Below, in pieces: positions 13,181-20,002 of a stretch of DNA of 42,713 bases (position 1 is the stretch's first letter; each line of letters begins with the position of its first letter). The position numbers and the translations under genes were made by a program. The stretch is from Pseudoalteromonas sp. NBT06-2 (GTDB lineage Bacteria > Pseudomonadota > Gammaproteobacteria > Enterobacterales > Alteromonadaceae). The stretch covers positions 1-42,713 of the forward strand of contig NZ_NQMR01000078.1 of assembly GCF_002276045.1 (NCBI RefSeq). The letters are read 5' to 3'. Under the pieces are notes generated by a model, which saw only the letters and a list, made by a program, of their open reading frames with translations, was not told the DNA's origin and did not search any database.

Positions 13181-13219
13181 TTCAATTATTACTAATCAAA
13201 ACTTCAACCCGAATTTGTT

Positions 13220-13270
13220 ATTTATTGAAAAATTTAGTTTTATTTTAAATAAAACATTTTTTCAATAAAT
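13220..13270. repeat. AT-rich long inverted repeat between rplA and rplJ
   Basis: Outer arms (13220-13232 with 13258-13270) and inner arms GTTTTATTT/AAATAAAAC (13237-13245 with 13247-13255) form a nested, nearly continuous stem. The only interruption is a small internal loop. There is no clean T run after it on the minus strand, so it is not a standard terminator. It may slow or attenuate transcription entering the rplJL part of the cluster, or simply be a stable mRNA fold. Confidence 0.6.
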
Positions 13271-13280
13271 GTGGCGCAAA

Positions 13281-13309
13281 ATTATATCTTGATTTATGCG
13301 CCAAGTATA
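13281..13309 (-). promoter_or_regulatory. Possible internal promoter for rplJL-rpoBC
   Basis: A perfect -10 box TATAAT (13281-13286 on the minus strand) lies in the rplA-rplJ gap, where E. coli has its secondary L10 promoter. The -35 at a 17-bp spacing, TATACT (13304-13309), is poor. The -10 box sits in the loop of an inverted repeat with arms TGGCGCA/TGCGCCA (13272-13278 and 13297-13303). Weak to moderate support. Confidence 0.4.
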
Positions 13310-13331
13310 CTGTAATAGTTAATTTAGAAAA

Positions 13332-14036
13332 TTAAGCTACTACAGTATTCAGTGTACCTTGATCAACAATTACACCAGCACCCATAGTCGTAGAGATAGT
13401 TACTTTCTTCAAGTAAACACCTTTAGCTTGAGCAGGCTTAGCCTTCTTAAGTGCAATGATTAGTGCTTCTAAGTTACCTTGAAGCTGTGCAGCTTCAAAA
13501 GAAACCTTACCGATAGTAGTATGGATGATACCATTCTTGTCATTACGGTAACGAACCTGACCCGCTTTTGCATTTTTAACTGCTTCAGCAACATTTGGTG
13601 TAACAGTACCCGTTTTAGGGTTAGGCATAAGGCCGCGCGGACCTAAGATTTGACCAAGTTGGCCAACAACGCGCATTGCATCTGGAGAAGCAACAACAAC
13701 GTCAAAGTTCATTTCGCCTTTTTTCACTTGCTCAGCAAGATCTTCCATACCTACAAGCTCAGCGCCTGCTGCTTTAGCAGCTTCAGCGTTTGCGCCTTGA
13801 GTAAATACAGCAACACGAACATCACGACCAGTGCCGTGTGGTAACACAGAAGCGCCACGAACGTTTTGATCAGATTTACGTGCATCGATACCAAGGTTAA
13901 CAGCAACGTCAACACTTTCTACGAATTTAGCAGTTGCTAATTCTTTTAAAAGTGTAACAGCTTCATTGATATCATATTCTTTAGTAACTTCCACTTTTTC
14001 GCGGATATTACGCATACGTTTAGTAAGTTTAGCCAT
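13332..14036 (-). CDS. rplA: 50S ribosomal protein L1
   Basis: L1 binds 23S rRNA at the E-site stalk and represses the rplKA mRNA. The 234-residue product begins [17 protein letters not shown] and has the conserved [15 protein letters not shown] block near residues 130-145. It starts four bases after the rplK stop, so the two are translationally coupled. The 295 bp after its stop to rplJ hold an AT-rich inverted repeat, a candidate promoter and the L10 leader. Confidence 0.98.
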   Translation of the reverse strand: MAKLTKRMRNIREKVEVTKEYDINEAVTLLKELATAKFVESVDVAVNLGIDARKSDQNVRGASVLPHGTGRDVRVAVFTQGANAEAAKAAGAELVGMEDLAEQVKKGEMNFDVVVASPDAMRVVGQLGQILGPRGLMPNPKTGTVTPNVAEAVKNAKAGQVRYRNDKNGIIHTTIGKVSFEAAQLQGNLEALIIALKKAKPAQAKGVYLKKVTISTTMGAGVIVDQGTLNTVVA

Positions 14037-14040
14037 CTGA

Positions 14041-14469
14041 TTAACCCTCTACGTTCAAGCCCATTGCACGTGCAGAACCTGCAATTGTGCGTACACCAGC
14101 GTCCATATCAGCAGCTGTTAAATCAGCTTGCTTGATAGTAACGATTTCTTCTAGTTGTGCACGTGTTACTGTGCCACACTTTTCAGTGTTAGGACGACCT
14201 GAACCAGATTTTATTCCAGCTGCTTTCTTAAGTAAGTAAGCGGCAGGTGGAGTTTTCATATCGAACGTGAAAGAACGATCTGAATATACAGAGATGATAA
14301 CTGGGACTGGAGCGCCTTTTTCTAAAGACTCTGTGCGAGCATTAAAGCCTTTACAGAATTCCATGATGTTAACACCGTGCTGACCTAGTGCAGGACCAAC
14401 TGGTGGACTAGGGTTAGCCATACCAGCAGCAACTTGTAGCTTGATTACAGCTTCAACTTTCTTAGCCAT
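14041..14469 (-). CDS. rplK: 50S ribosomal protein L11
   Basis: L11 forms the GTPase-associated centre with 23S rRNA and is needed for RelA-dependent stringent signalling. The 142-residue product starts [20 protein letters not shown] and contains the proline-rich linker [17 protein letters not shown] near residues 19-35. It is first in the rplKA pair. The 390-bp gap upstream contains the nusG terminator, a candidate promoter and a strong hairpin near the expected 5' end of the mRNA. Confidence 0.98.
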   Translation of the reverse strand: MAKKVEAVIKLQVAAGMANPSPPVGPALGQHGVNIMEFCKGFNARTESLEKGAPVPVIISVYSDRSFTFDMKTPPAAYLLKKAAGIKSGSGRPNTEKCGTVTRAQLEEIVTIKQADLTAADMDAGVRTIAGSARAMGLNVEG

Positions 14470-14603
14470 TATAAATACCTCGATTGTGGGTCTTAGCCTT
14501 GTGCGCGTGAGGACGCGTACTCAAACGGCTTCCCGTGTTTTACAAAATTTTTCAATTCGTGCTTTTGTTACTGATTCAGTCAATAAATAACTAGCCCAAT
14601 AAC

Positions 14604-14638
14604 AAAAGGCCGCTGATTATAGTTTAATCAGCGGCCTT
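14604..14638 (-). promoter_or_regulatory. Strong hairpin in the rplK leader, possible attenuator
   Basis: A perfect 14-bp stem (arms 14606-14619 and 14625-14638) with a 5-base loop is followed on the minus strand by four T residues. The core of the arm is GGCCGCTGATTA. It starts about ten bases after the transcription start predicted from the promoter at 14654-14682. It could be a leader attenuator, a 5' stabilising hairpin, or a second terminator for read-through from nusG. Sequence alone does not separate these. Confidence 0.6.
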
Positions 14639-14653
14639 GATCAATATTTAATT

Positions 14654-14682
14654 AATATGATTTTTCTACTAGATTATTTCAA
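14654..14682 (-). promoter_or_regulatory. Candidate promoter of rplKA
   Basis: On the minus strand a -35 box TTGAAA (14677-14682) and a -10 box CATATT (14654-14659) are separated by 17 bp. They lie between the nusG terminator and the rplK leader hairpin, where an rplK promoter is expected. The surrounding sequence is very AT-rich, so alternative boxes exist. Confidence 0.5.
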
Positions 14683-14805
14683 AATGAAATTCAAATTTAT
14701 AATATCGAATAATAAAATTTTAAGAAACTGATATTATTTACATCAGTATAAAAATAAACCTAGGTTCTTAAATATAGAGACTGAAGTGATGTTGTACTTT
14801 AAGAT

Positions 14806-14832
14806 CAAAAAAGCACAGCTAAATACTGTGCC
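14806..14832 (-). terminator. Rho-independent terminator after nusG
   Basis: The stem GCACAG/CTGTGC (14813-14818 with 14826-14831), with an extra flanking G, is followed on the minus strand by six T residues. It lies about 30 bases beyond the nusG stop. It separates secE-nusG from rplKA. Confidence 0.8.
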
Positions 14833-14859
14833 TTTTAAAATAATAAAAAGAAAGTTTTA

Positions 14860-15417
14860 TTATTTATCAGTTTCTACTTGGCTAAATTCAAGCTCTACAG
14901 GGGTTGAACGACCAAATATAAGTACAGAAACTTTTACGCGACATTTATCATAATCTACTTCTTCAACAACACCGTTGAAGTCAGCAAAAGGACCATCAAT
15001 AACACGTACAACTTCACCAGGTTCAAACATAGTCGCTTGCTTAGGTGAATCTGCATTTTCTTCTAAACGGTTAAGAATCTTATCGGCTTCTCTTTGGCTA
15101 ATTGGTGCTGGACGTTCTTTTGTACCACCAATAAAGCCCATAACACGTTCAGTGCCTTTAACTAAATGCCAGCTAGCATCTGTCATGGCCATCTTAACTA
15201 AGACGTATCCAGGGAAAAACTTACGTTCAGAGCGACGTTTTTGACCTGCGCGCATCTCAACAATTTCTTCCGTAGGTACTAGCACTTCTTCAAAAAGATC
15301 TTCTAAACCTTCTTGTTTAATATGTTCTTCAATTGTCAATTTTACACGCTTTTCATAGCCTGAAAATGCCTGAACTACATACCAACGAAATTTTAATTCT
15401 TTATTCTCATCCGTCAT
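14860..15417 (-). CDS. nusG: Transcription termination/antitermination factor NusG
   Basis: NusG binds the RNA polymerase clamp, promotes processivity, and couples to Rho or to ribosomal S10. The 185-residue product has the NGN domain ([15 protein letters not shown] at residues 12-26) and a C-terminal KOW domain ([20 protein letters not shown]). It starts four bases after the secE stop, the usual secE-nusG pairing. A terminator follows the gene. Confidence 0.98.
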   Translation of the reverse strand: MTDENKELKFRWYVVQAFSGYEKRVKLTIEEHIKQEGLEDLFEEVLVPTEEIVEMRAGQKRRSERKFFPGYVLVKMAMTDASWHLVKGTERVMGFIGGTKERPAPISQREADKILNRLEENADSPKQATMFEPGEVVRVIDGPFADFNGVVEEVDYDKCRVKVSVLIFGRSTPVELEFSQVETDK

Positions 15418-15421
15418 AGGA

Positions 15422-15799
15422 TCAGATCTCCAAGCCAGTTAAAAAGCCAACAACTCTAAATAAAATACCATCAAGACCCCAAAGGATTAATGCCATTACA
15501 ACTGTTGCTATCATTACGATGATTGTTGTATGAATTGTTTCTTGGCGTGTAGGCCACACCACTTTGCGTACTTCTAATTTAGCTTCTTTTGAAAAAACAA
15601 TAAAATCTTGTCCTTTCTGAGTTTGCGATGCAATCCCCATTGCAGCAGCGACAGCTGAAACTACACCAATCGCACGTATTAATACAGATAGATCTTCAAA
15701 CATGTAGTTTCCAACCACAGCACCGCCAAGCAGAGCAAAGGTTAAAATCCACTTAATCGGATCCATCGAACTAGACGGGGTTTCCACTTTAGTGCTCAT
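15422..15799 (-). CDS. secE: Preprotein translocase subunit SecE
   Basis: SecE is the essential inner-membrane subunit that clamps SecY in the Sec translocon. The 125-residue product is the long three-helix form of gammaproteobacteria. Membrane segments lie near residues 14-33, 37-55 and 92-120, and the amphipathic cytoplasmic helix includes [13 protein letters not shown]. It is directly upstream of nusG and about 120 bp downstream of tRNA-Trp. The leader contains a hairpin ACCCTGC/GCAGGGT (15829-15848) with no T run. Confidence 0.97.
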   Translation of the reverse strand: MSTKVETPSSSMDPIKWILTFALLGGAVVGNYMFEDLSVLIRAIGVVSAVAAAMGIASQTQKGQDFIVFSKEAKLEVRKVVWPTRQETIHTTIIVMIATVVMALILWGLDGILFRVVGFLTGLEI

Positions 15800-15919
15800 A
15801 ATTATTTACCTTAATAACAGACACAACAACCCTGCACGCTGGCAGGGTAATTCCTTAAAATCTAAACTTAATAACGTGCTATTACAAACCGGCTATTAAG
15901 TTCAGACTGGTTTAATAAA

Positions 15920-15996
15920 TGGCAGGGGCGGAGAGACTCGAACTCCCAACCATCGGTTTTGGAGACCGCTGTTCTACCAATTGGAACTACGCCCCT
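15920..15996 (-). tRNA. trnW: tRNA-Trp (anticodon CCA)
   Basis: The minus strand holds a 77-nt cloverleaf with encoded CCA. The acceptor arms are AGGGGCG and CGCCCCT, the anticodon loop is CTCCAAA with anticodon CCA, and the T arm contains GTTCGAGTC. It closely matches E. coli tRNA-Trp by eye. It lies upstream of secE, a common gammaproteobacterial arrangement. The tufB gene and further tRNAs often found in this neighbourhood are not present; instead a decayed accessory region adjoins. Confidence 0.97.
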
Positions 15997-16011
15997 GCAA
16001 AGTGGATTGAC

Positions 16012-16039
16012 ATTATACTGAGGAAGCAAGTGAAAACAA
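16012..16039 (-). promoter_or_regulatory. Promoter of tRNA-Trp (and probably secE-nusG)
   Basis: A perfect -10 box TATAAT on the minus strand (16012-16017) lies about 16 bases before the mature tRNA 5' end. A partial -35 box TTGTTT (16034-16039) lies 16 bp further upstream. No separate terminator was seen between the tRNA and secE, so co-transcription followed by processing is likely. Confidence 0.65.
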
Positions 16040-16178
16040 GAGTAAAAGATGATCAAGTTGCTTTTTATATGTGATTATTTAAAAAAACACGCTCCCTACT
16101 CTAAAGTAGCATAGATAAAACACGTACTAGTCTACAAGATATAGTATATTAACCACACTAATCAGGATTCGACCTTAA

Positions 16179-16707
16179 ATGAAAAAAAATCATCTGATTT
16201 TGATAATATTTACTTGTATACCCAAGCCACTTCAAGATGTGAGGTTCAGGACTGCTGAGCAATGCATGATCTAGGCGCATCTTTGCATTAATGGTTACTC
16301 CCTTAAAAAAAGATGGAACAACGAGCATGATTTGCTCAGAAGTCCCTGTAAGGTTGGTTTATAAATACTTTATGCAGCGTAATTGATTTTGAAAAGGGAA
16401 TAACCATGTTCTTCAATCAATGCCTTTGCCTAAAGCATTTCTAATTCCAACTGAATCCTGCATCTTGAAGTGGTTTGGGTATATATTCATATTTACCTCT
16501 GAGCCATAGTAAAAACTTAGTGATTTTATTACATGGTTGCGCACAGAAAAATAAATCCTTTGCTAAGCAAAGTGGCTTTGAAAGTGTTGCTGAAAAAAAT
16601 AATTTTTACTATTAATTCCACAACAAAGTAAAAAAAATAATATCAAGTCATATTTTAACTGGTTCTCAGAAAAAGATATAGAAAAAAATTCTGGTGAGTC
16701 TGCCAGC
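16179..16707 (+). pseudogene. Esterase/PHB-depolymerase-like gene, split by a MITE and frameshifted
   Basis: An ATG at 16179, with AGGA upstream, starts a signal-peptide-like sequence MKKNHLILIIFTC that runs straight into the left end of the MITE at 16217. After the element, the same kind of protein resumes as KNLVILLHGCAQKNKS and GFESVAEKNNF. It then hits a stop near 16615. A +1 frameshift restores similarity, with LLIPQQSKKNN, FNWFSEKDIEKNSGES and a final ASL. The HGC.Q, PQQ and NWF blocks are those I know from the esterase PHB-depolymerase family. The gene is broken three ways: insertion, frameshift and loss of the catalytic C-terminal part. Confidence 0.65.
16217..16483. mobile_element. 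MITE-like element with 23-bp terminal inverted repeats
   Basis: The ends TATACCCAAGCCACTT (from 16217) and its inverse (to 16483) match over 23 bp with one mismatch, and similarity continues further in with indels. A second, nested inverted repeat lies inside, ATGGTTACTCCCTT (16291-16304) against AAGGGAATAACCAT (16394-16407). There is no transposase-sized frame, so it would need to be mobilised by another element. No clear target-site duplication is visible. It interrupts the esterase gene just after its signal peptide. It shares its outermost bases with the element at 17690-17822. Confidence 0.8.
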
Positions 16708-17167
16708 CTTTTATATTTGTTTATTTACTTTTTATCCTCAAGCAGAGATTTCTAACAGTAAATGGGTCATCGGATTTGGTATTATTTTCAGTAAGAAAAT
16801 CAGTTTACGAATACCTGTACTTCGCTAGTCTGGCTTAGCTATTATCTTTTTTATCACAGGGTTAACATATGGAAGTGACGATGCCATTCAACTATTTTCA
16901 AGTATCACTTTAGGCTTCTTTATCTTTTTACCTATGACCGCATTAATCACTTTACCTCAAGAATTACTTAATATGACAACTCAACGTATTACAGTTGTTT
17001 TTAGTTTGTTTTGGTCAATTAGTTACTTATTAGCTACCGTCGTTTTATGGATCTTTGGTAGGCTTGTTGATATAAATGATGGTAATTATGACCCTTCATT
17101 TATGTTTATTACAATTGTCAGTAGTAATATCTTCATCGGCAGTTTTTTCTTACCTGAAACAGGAAAA
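16700..17167 (+). pseudogene. MFS transporter remnant, C-terminal membrane segments only
   Basis: The frame starting at 16700 encodes hydrophobic stretches typical of the last helices of a major facilitator transporter: WVIGFGIIFSKK, IPVLR, then an in-frame TAG at 16826, then SGLAIIFFITGLTYGSDD. It continues as TALITLPQELLNMTTQRITV and ends with the usual C-terminal motif FFLPETGK. About three to four membrane helices remain. The N-terminal part is missing and the 5' border abuts the esterase remnant at about 16700. The substrate cannot be told. Confidence 0.65.
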
Positions 17168-17707
17168 GAATGCCAACAACTTGTATTAGAAAAATATACT
17201 CAAGCACTCTCAGGTTTAAATTCCAGTTCACAACTTTATATTGCAGGTGACAGTGCTGGCGGAGCTATCTGCGCCACTTTATCAATGAATAATATTAATA
17301 ATAAAAAAGTTAAAATAGATAAACAGATATTAATTTATCCTAGTTTAGATTACACCATGAGCTTACCTTCGATTTCAGAAAATGGGCAAGGGTATTTATT
17401 AGAAAGTCAAAAAATCGCATGGTATTTTGATCATTATTTTCAGAATAATGAAGATAGAGTATTACTATCGCCCTTATTCGGTCCGATTAGTTCAAACTTG
17501 CCTGATACGCTTATATTTACTGCCGGTTACGATCCCCTTAAGGATGAGGGTTTTGCCTATGTTAAAACACTAAAGAAAAATAATACTTCGGTTCAACACA
17601 AACATTTTAAAGATATGGAGCATGCATTTATGAATATTGAAGATTTAGTTCAATCTGAGTGTGCACTGCTATTCCAGGAAATTGGGCTATATACCCAAGC
17701 CACTTGA
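16934..17707 (+). pseudogene. Chimeric frame: MFS tail fused to the C-terminal part of an HSL-type alpha/beta hydrolase
   Basis: This 257-codon frame looks intact but joins two unrelated proteins. Residues 1-78 are the MFS tail. Residues from about 79 are a hormone-sensitive-lipase-type esterase, with nucleophile motif GDSAGG (Ser107), the acid in AGYDPLKDEG (Asp200) and the histidine in EHAFMN (His230). The N-terminal part of the hydrolase, with the HGGG oxyanion loop and the first strands, is absent, so activity is unlikely. The ATG at 16934 has no ribosome binding site. The last codons and the stop come from the MITE at 17690. Automatic annotation may call this an alpha/beta hydrolase gene. 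Confidence 0.7.
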
Positions 17708-17822
17708 TAATGCTTGTTTCAGAATTTATCAGGTGAGTTAGCACAAGGCACATCATTTTAGGAATGCTTATTGCCTTTCAAACTCCCGCTGAAATCATGC
17801 ATTTCCAAGTAGCTTGGGTATA
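17690..17822. mobile_element. Short MITE-like hairpin element
   Basis: The 133-bp element is bounded by TATACCCAAGCCACTTG (17690-17706) and the inverse of TATACCCAAGCTACTTG (17806-17822). Similarity between the arms extends about 33 bases inward to TTTCAG/CTGAAA, so single strands can fold into one long hairpin. The termini belong to the same family as the element at 16217-16483, but the interior differs. No coding capacity. It overlaps the 3' end of the hydrolase remnant. Confidence 0.75.
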
Positions 17823-17947
17823 TCTACGTACTGAACAAACATAAACACAAAGTACACACAATTTCATTTCTACATATTTTTACTTTATAGTTAATGACTT
17901 GAAAAATAAACATACCTAAAATGACGCTAAATAAAAAAGGATTCTCT

Positions 17948-18721
17948 ATGCGTCTATTAAATTTAGTTTCAATATCGCTATTAACAAGCTTTTGCTGTAC
18001 AGCTCAGGATACAACTCATCATCAATTTGATATTGGATTTTCTGATATAAGAGATTTCGATGACCGATTTTTTGGTATGCGTTATCGATATTACTTTGAT
18101 AATCTTATCAATAAAGAAGGCCCGCACAAACTAATCCCCTATTTAAATCAAATCGATTCTATTACAGTATCAGGGTTTAGCATTGACGATGTTGATCATT
18201 TAGCCATCCACGCAGAAAAATTTACCGAAGACAATTTAATCCTAAGTGGTTATATAAAATACATTCAAGATGATGTTTATCATGGAAAAGATAAGTATTA
18301 TGAAACATCAATTACTTTAGGACAAAAATTATCTGAAAATCTACAGGTTGGAATCAGTGGTTTTTACAATTACGAAAAAAATAATCAAGTCAATACACCT
18401 TCAGATAGCGAATTTACTGTAGGCCCTTATATTAGATGGACTAGCATAGAGAATAGCCAAGGGTGGGACTTAGAGCTAAAGCAATACTCAGGAAAAAAAG
18501 AATATATTCAAACTCAAGCTGCCTATTATATCAATAAACAATGGAGTTTATCTCTTTCTTCAAGTGTTGAAATGGATGATTTTGATAACAACAATATAGA
18601 AATAAAAACTGAATATTGGTTTGGCGATATTGCTTCTCTTCGCTTTGGTTTAGGTACTAAATTTGGTGATGGTAGCGGAGATATTAAATCAGCAACTTTA
18701 TTAACTAGCATACGCTTTTAA
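17948..18721 (+). CDS. Putative outer-membrane beta-barrel protein
   Basis: I do not recognise a named family. The frame is open from 17921, but the ATG at 17948 has AAAGGA just upstream and gives a good signal peptide (MRLLNLVSISLLTSFCCTA, cut before QD), so 257 residues. The mature part has alternating polar/hydrophobic strands such as YETSITLGQKL, LQVGISGFYNYEK and ASLRFGLGTKFG, and it ends in phenylalanine (SIRF). Both are typical of outer-membrane barrels. No SPOR, OmpA or TonB-box features are visible. It follows a MITE and has no operon partner. A channel or porin-like role is inference only. Confidence 0.7.
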   Translation: MRLLNLVSISLLTSFCCTAQDTTHHQFDIGFSDIRDFDDRFFGMRYRYYFDNLINKEGPHKLIPYLNQIDSITVSGFSIDDVDHLAIHAEKFTEDNLILSGYIKYIQDDVYHGKDKYYETSITLGQKLSENLQVGISGFYNYEKNNQVNTPSDSEFTVGPYIRWTSIENSQGWDLELKQYSGKKEYIQTQAAYYINKQWSLSLSSSVEMDDFDNNNIEIKTEYWFGDIASLRFGLGTKFGDGSGDIKSATLLTSIRF

Positions 18722-18743
18722 AGTGAAAATTTTCATCAAAAAA

Positions 18744-18775
18744 TAACTGTTTACTTTCGTTTATGTAAACAGTTA
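18744..18775. repeat. 11-bp inverted repeat between two accessory genes
   Basis: TAACTGTTTAC (18744-18754) and its inverse (18765-18775) form a perfect stem with a 10-base loop. A run of six T residues follows only on the minus strand, although the neighbouring genes are on the plus strand. It would therefore act best as a terminator for antisense transcription. Its role for the plus-strand barrel-protein gene is doubtful. Confidence 0.45.
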
Positions 18776-18820
18776 ATCTGGCCATATATTTTATTCACAT
18801 CATTAAATGAAACAGCGACT

Positions 18821-19237
18821 ATGATAAAATTTATTTTATTCAGCTTTATATTTATATGCCAATTTGCACATGCTAGTACAAGTAAATATGACATTTTAAA
18901 AGTAATGGCAATGCAGCAAGACGCATGGAACCAAGGAAACTTAAAGCAATATATGCAAGGTTATTGGCAATCTGAAGAATTAAAGTTTGTTGGTAAAAAT
19001 GGTATTAAATATGGTTGGAAAAACACTTTGAAAAACTATATTACAACATATCCGGATAAAGCAACTATGGGGCAGTTAACATTTGATGTACTTGAAGTTA
19101 ATGTCAATGGTGACACCGCTTTTGTTTTAGGAAAGTGGTCTTTAAAGCGAAAAACTGATAATCCAAAAGGGTATTATTCACTTTATTGGAAAAAAATCAA
19201 TGATGAATGGCGCATTGTGATCGATCATAGTAGTTAA
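18821..19237 (+). CDS. Secreted NTF2/SnoaL-like (DUF4440-type) protein
   Basis: The 138-residue product has a signal peptide (MIKFILFSFIFICQFAHA, cut before STS), so it acts outside the cytoplasm. The rest resembles the NTF2-like fold seen in DUF4440/SnoaL-like proteins. It has an N-terminal helix with MQQDAWNQGNLKQYMQGYW, then FVGKNGIKYGWKN, and strands ending GYYSLYWKKINDEWRIVIDHSS. Such proteins bind small ligands or have lost activity; no specific reaction can be assigned. No clear ribosome binding site is visible. It lies 99 bp after the barrel-protein gene and converges on the UPF0149-like gene. Confidence 0.75.
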   Translation: MIKFILFSFIFICQFAHASTSKYDILKVMAMQQDAWNQGNLKQYMQGYWQSEELKFVGKNGIKYGWKNTLKNYITTYPDKATMGQLTFDVLEVNVNGDTAFVLGKWSLKRKTDNPKGYYSLYWKKINDEWRIVIDHSS

Positions 19238-19353
19238 AAAATAAGAGTAAGCCCCTCTGTAAAAGGGACTTTAGCCATATTGCTTTACAACATTTAGTAC
19301 TCTAAAAACAAGCCAGAAAAGCTCCGCTTATTTACCTGAAATTAGCTTAGGAA

Positions 19354-19974
19354 TTAATCCCAGCCTTCATCATTAAACAAACCACTGCTCACAGCCATTG
19401 CTTCAACTATCTCAGCAAAACCTGTCGCAAAGTCAGGCATCATTTCAAACATTTGTTGACTCATAGCTTCCAAATGAATATTTTGCTCTTGCGCTTGCTG
19501 CTGAGCATTCGATTCATTAGAAAAATAGCTTAAACAACTAATCGCCATAGCAAAGGCAGATCTCAGTTCTATATCAATATTTTCACAATCAAGTAAATCA
19601 CCAGCATACCCGATACCACGAGCAAAACCTTTACTCCAACTATGCAGTGCACTGCCATGTATAAAATTAGCTGCTACATCATCAACAACAATTAATGATT
19701 TTGGAAGTTTATACCCAGTCTCGAATATATCAGTACTTAAATGATTATAAAGGGTCATTAAAGCAAATAACTTATCATCACTAAGAGATGATAAATCTCC
19801 AGCTAATATTTCATTTAACCAAACTTCATCTTCAACAGGTGCAGGTGCACAAATAAGTGCAAATAAAAATCCTTCAACGCAAGGTAAGTTCATTGTTTTT
19901 TTTGAAGTTTCATCACCAGTTAACCAATCAGCTAATAAATTTAATTCTGTTGATGTTAAGTTAAGTTCTTTCAA
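19354..19974 (-). CDS. UPF0149 (YecA/YgfB-like) family protein
   Basis: The 206-residue product shows the UPF0149 pattern: an N-terminal helix LNLLADWLTG, the block MNLPCVEGFLFALICAPAPV near residues 28-47, and the central WSKGFARGIGYA. Family members are small helical proteins of poorly known function; some carry a C-terminal SEC-C zinc motif, which is absent here. The start codon is TTG (19974) preceded by a good AGGGGTG site. The gene begins only 28 bp after gspN and probably belongs to the secretion operon transcript. Confidence 0.85.
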   Translation of the reverse strand: MKELNLTSTELNLLADWLTGDETSKKTMNLPCVEGFLFALICAPAPVEDEVWLNEILAGDLSSLSDDKLFALMTLYNHLSTDIFETGYKLPKSLIVVDDVAANFIHGSALHSWSKGFARGIGYAGDLLDCENIDIELRSAFAMAISCLSYFSNESNAQQQAQEQNIHLEAMSQQMFEMMPDFATGFAEIVEAMAVSSGLFNDEGWD

Positions 19975-20002
19975 GTATCACCCCTATATTCTTCGTCTTT
20001 CA

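Noticed and set aside
15868..16056. 62-codon frame on the minus strand across the tRNA-Trp gene
   Set aside because: It spans a clear tRNA and its promoter; the peptide is translated tRNA sequence.
19249..19271. Possible hairpin AGCCCCT/AGGGACT between two convergent genes
   Set aside because: The stem contains a mismatch on one strand and no adequate T run follows on either, so it cannot be called a terminator with confidence.
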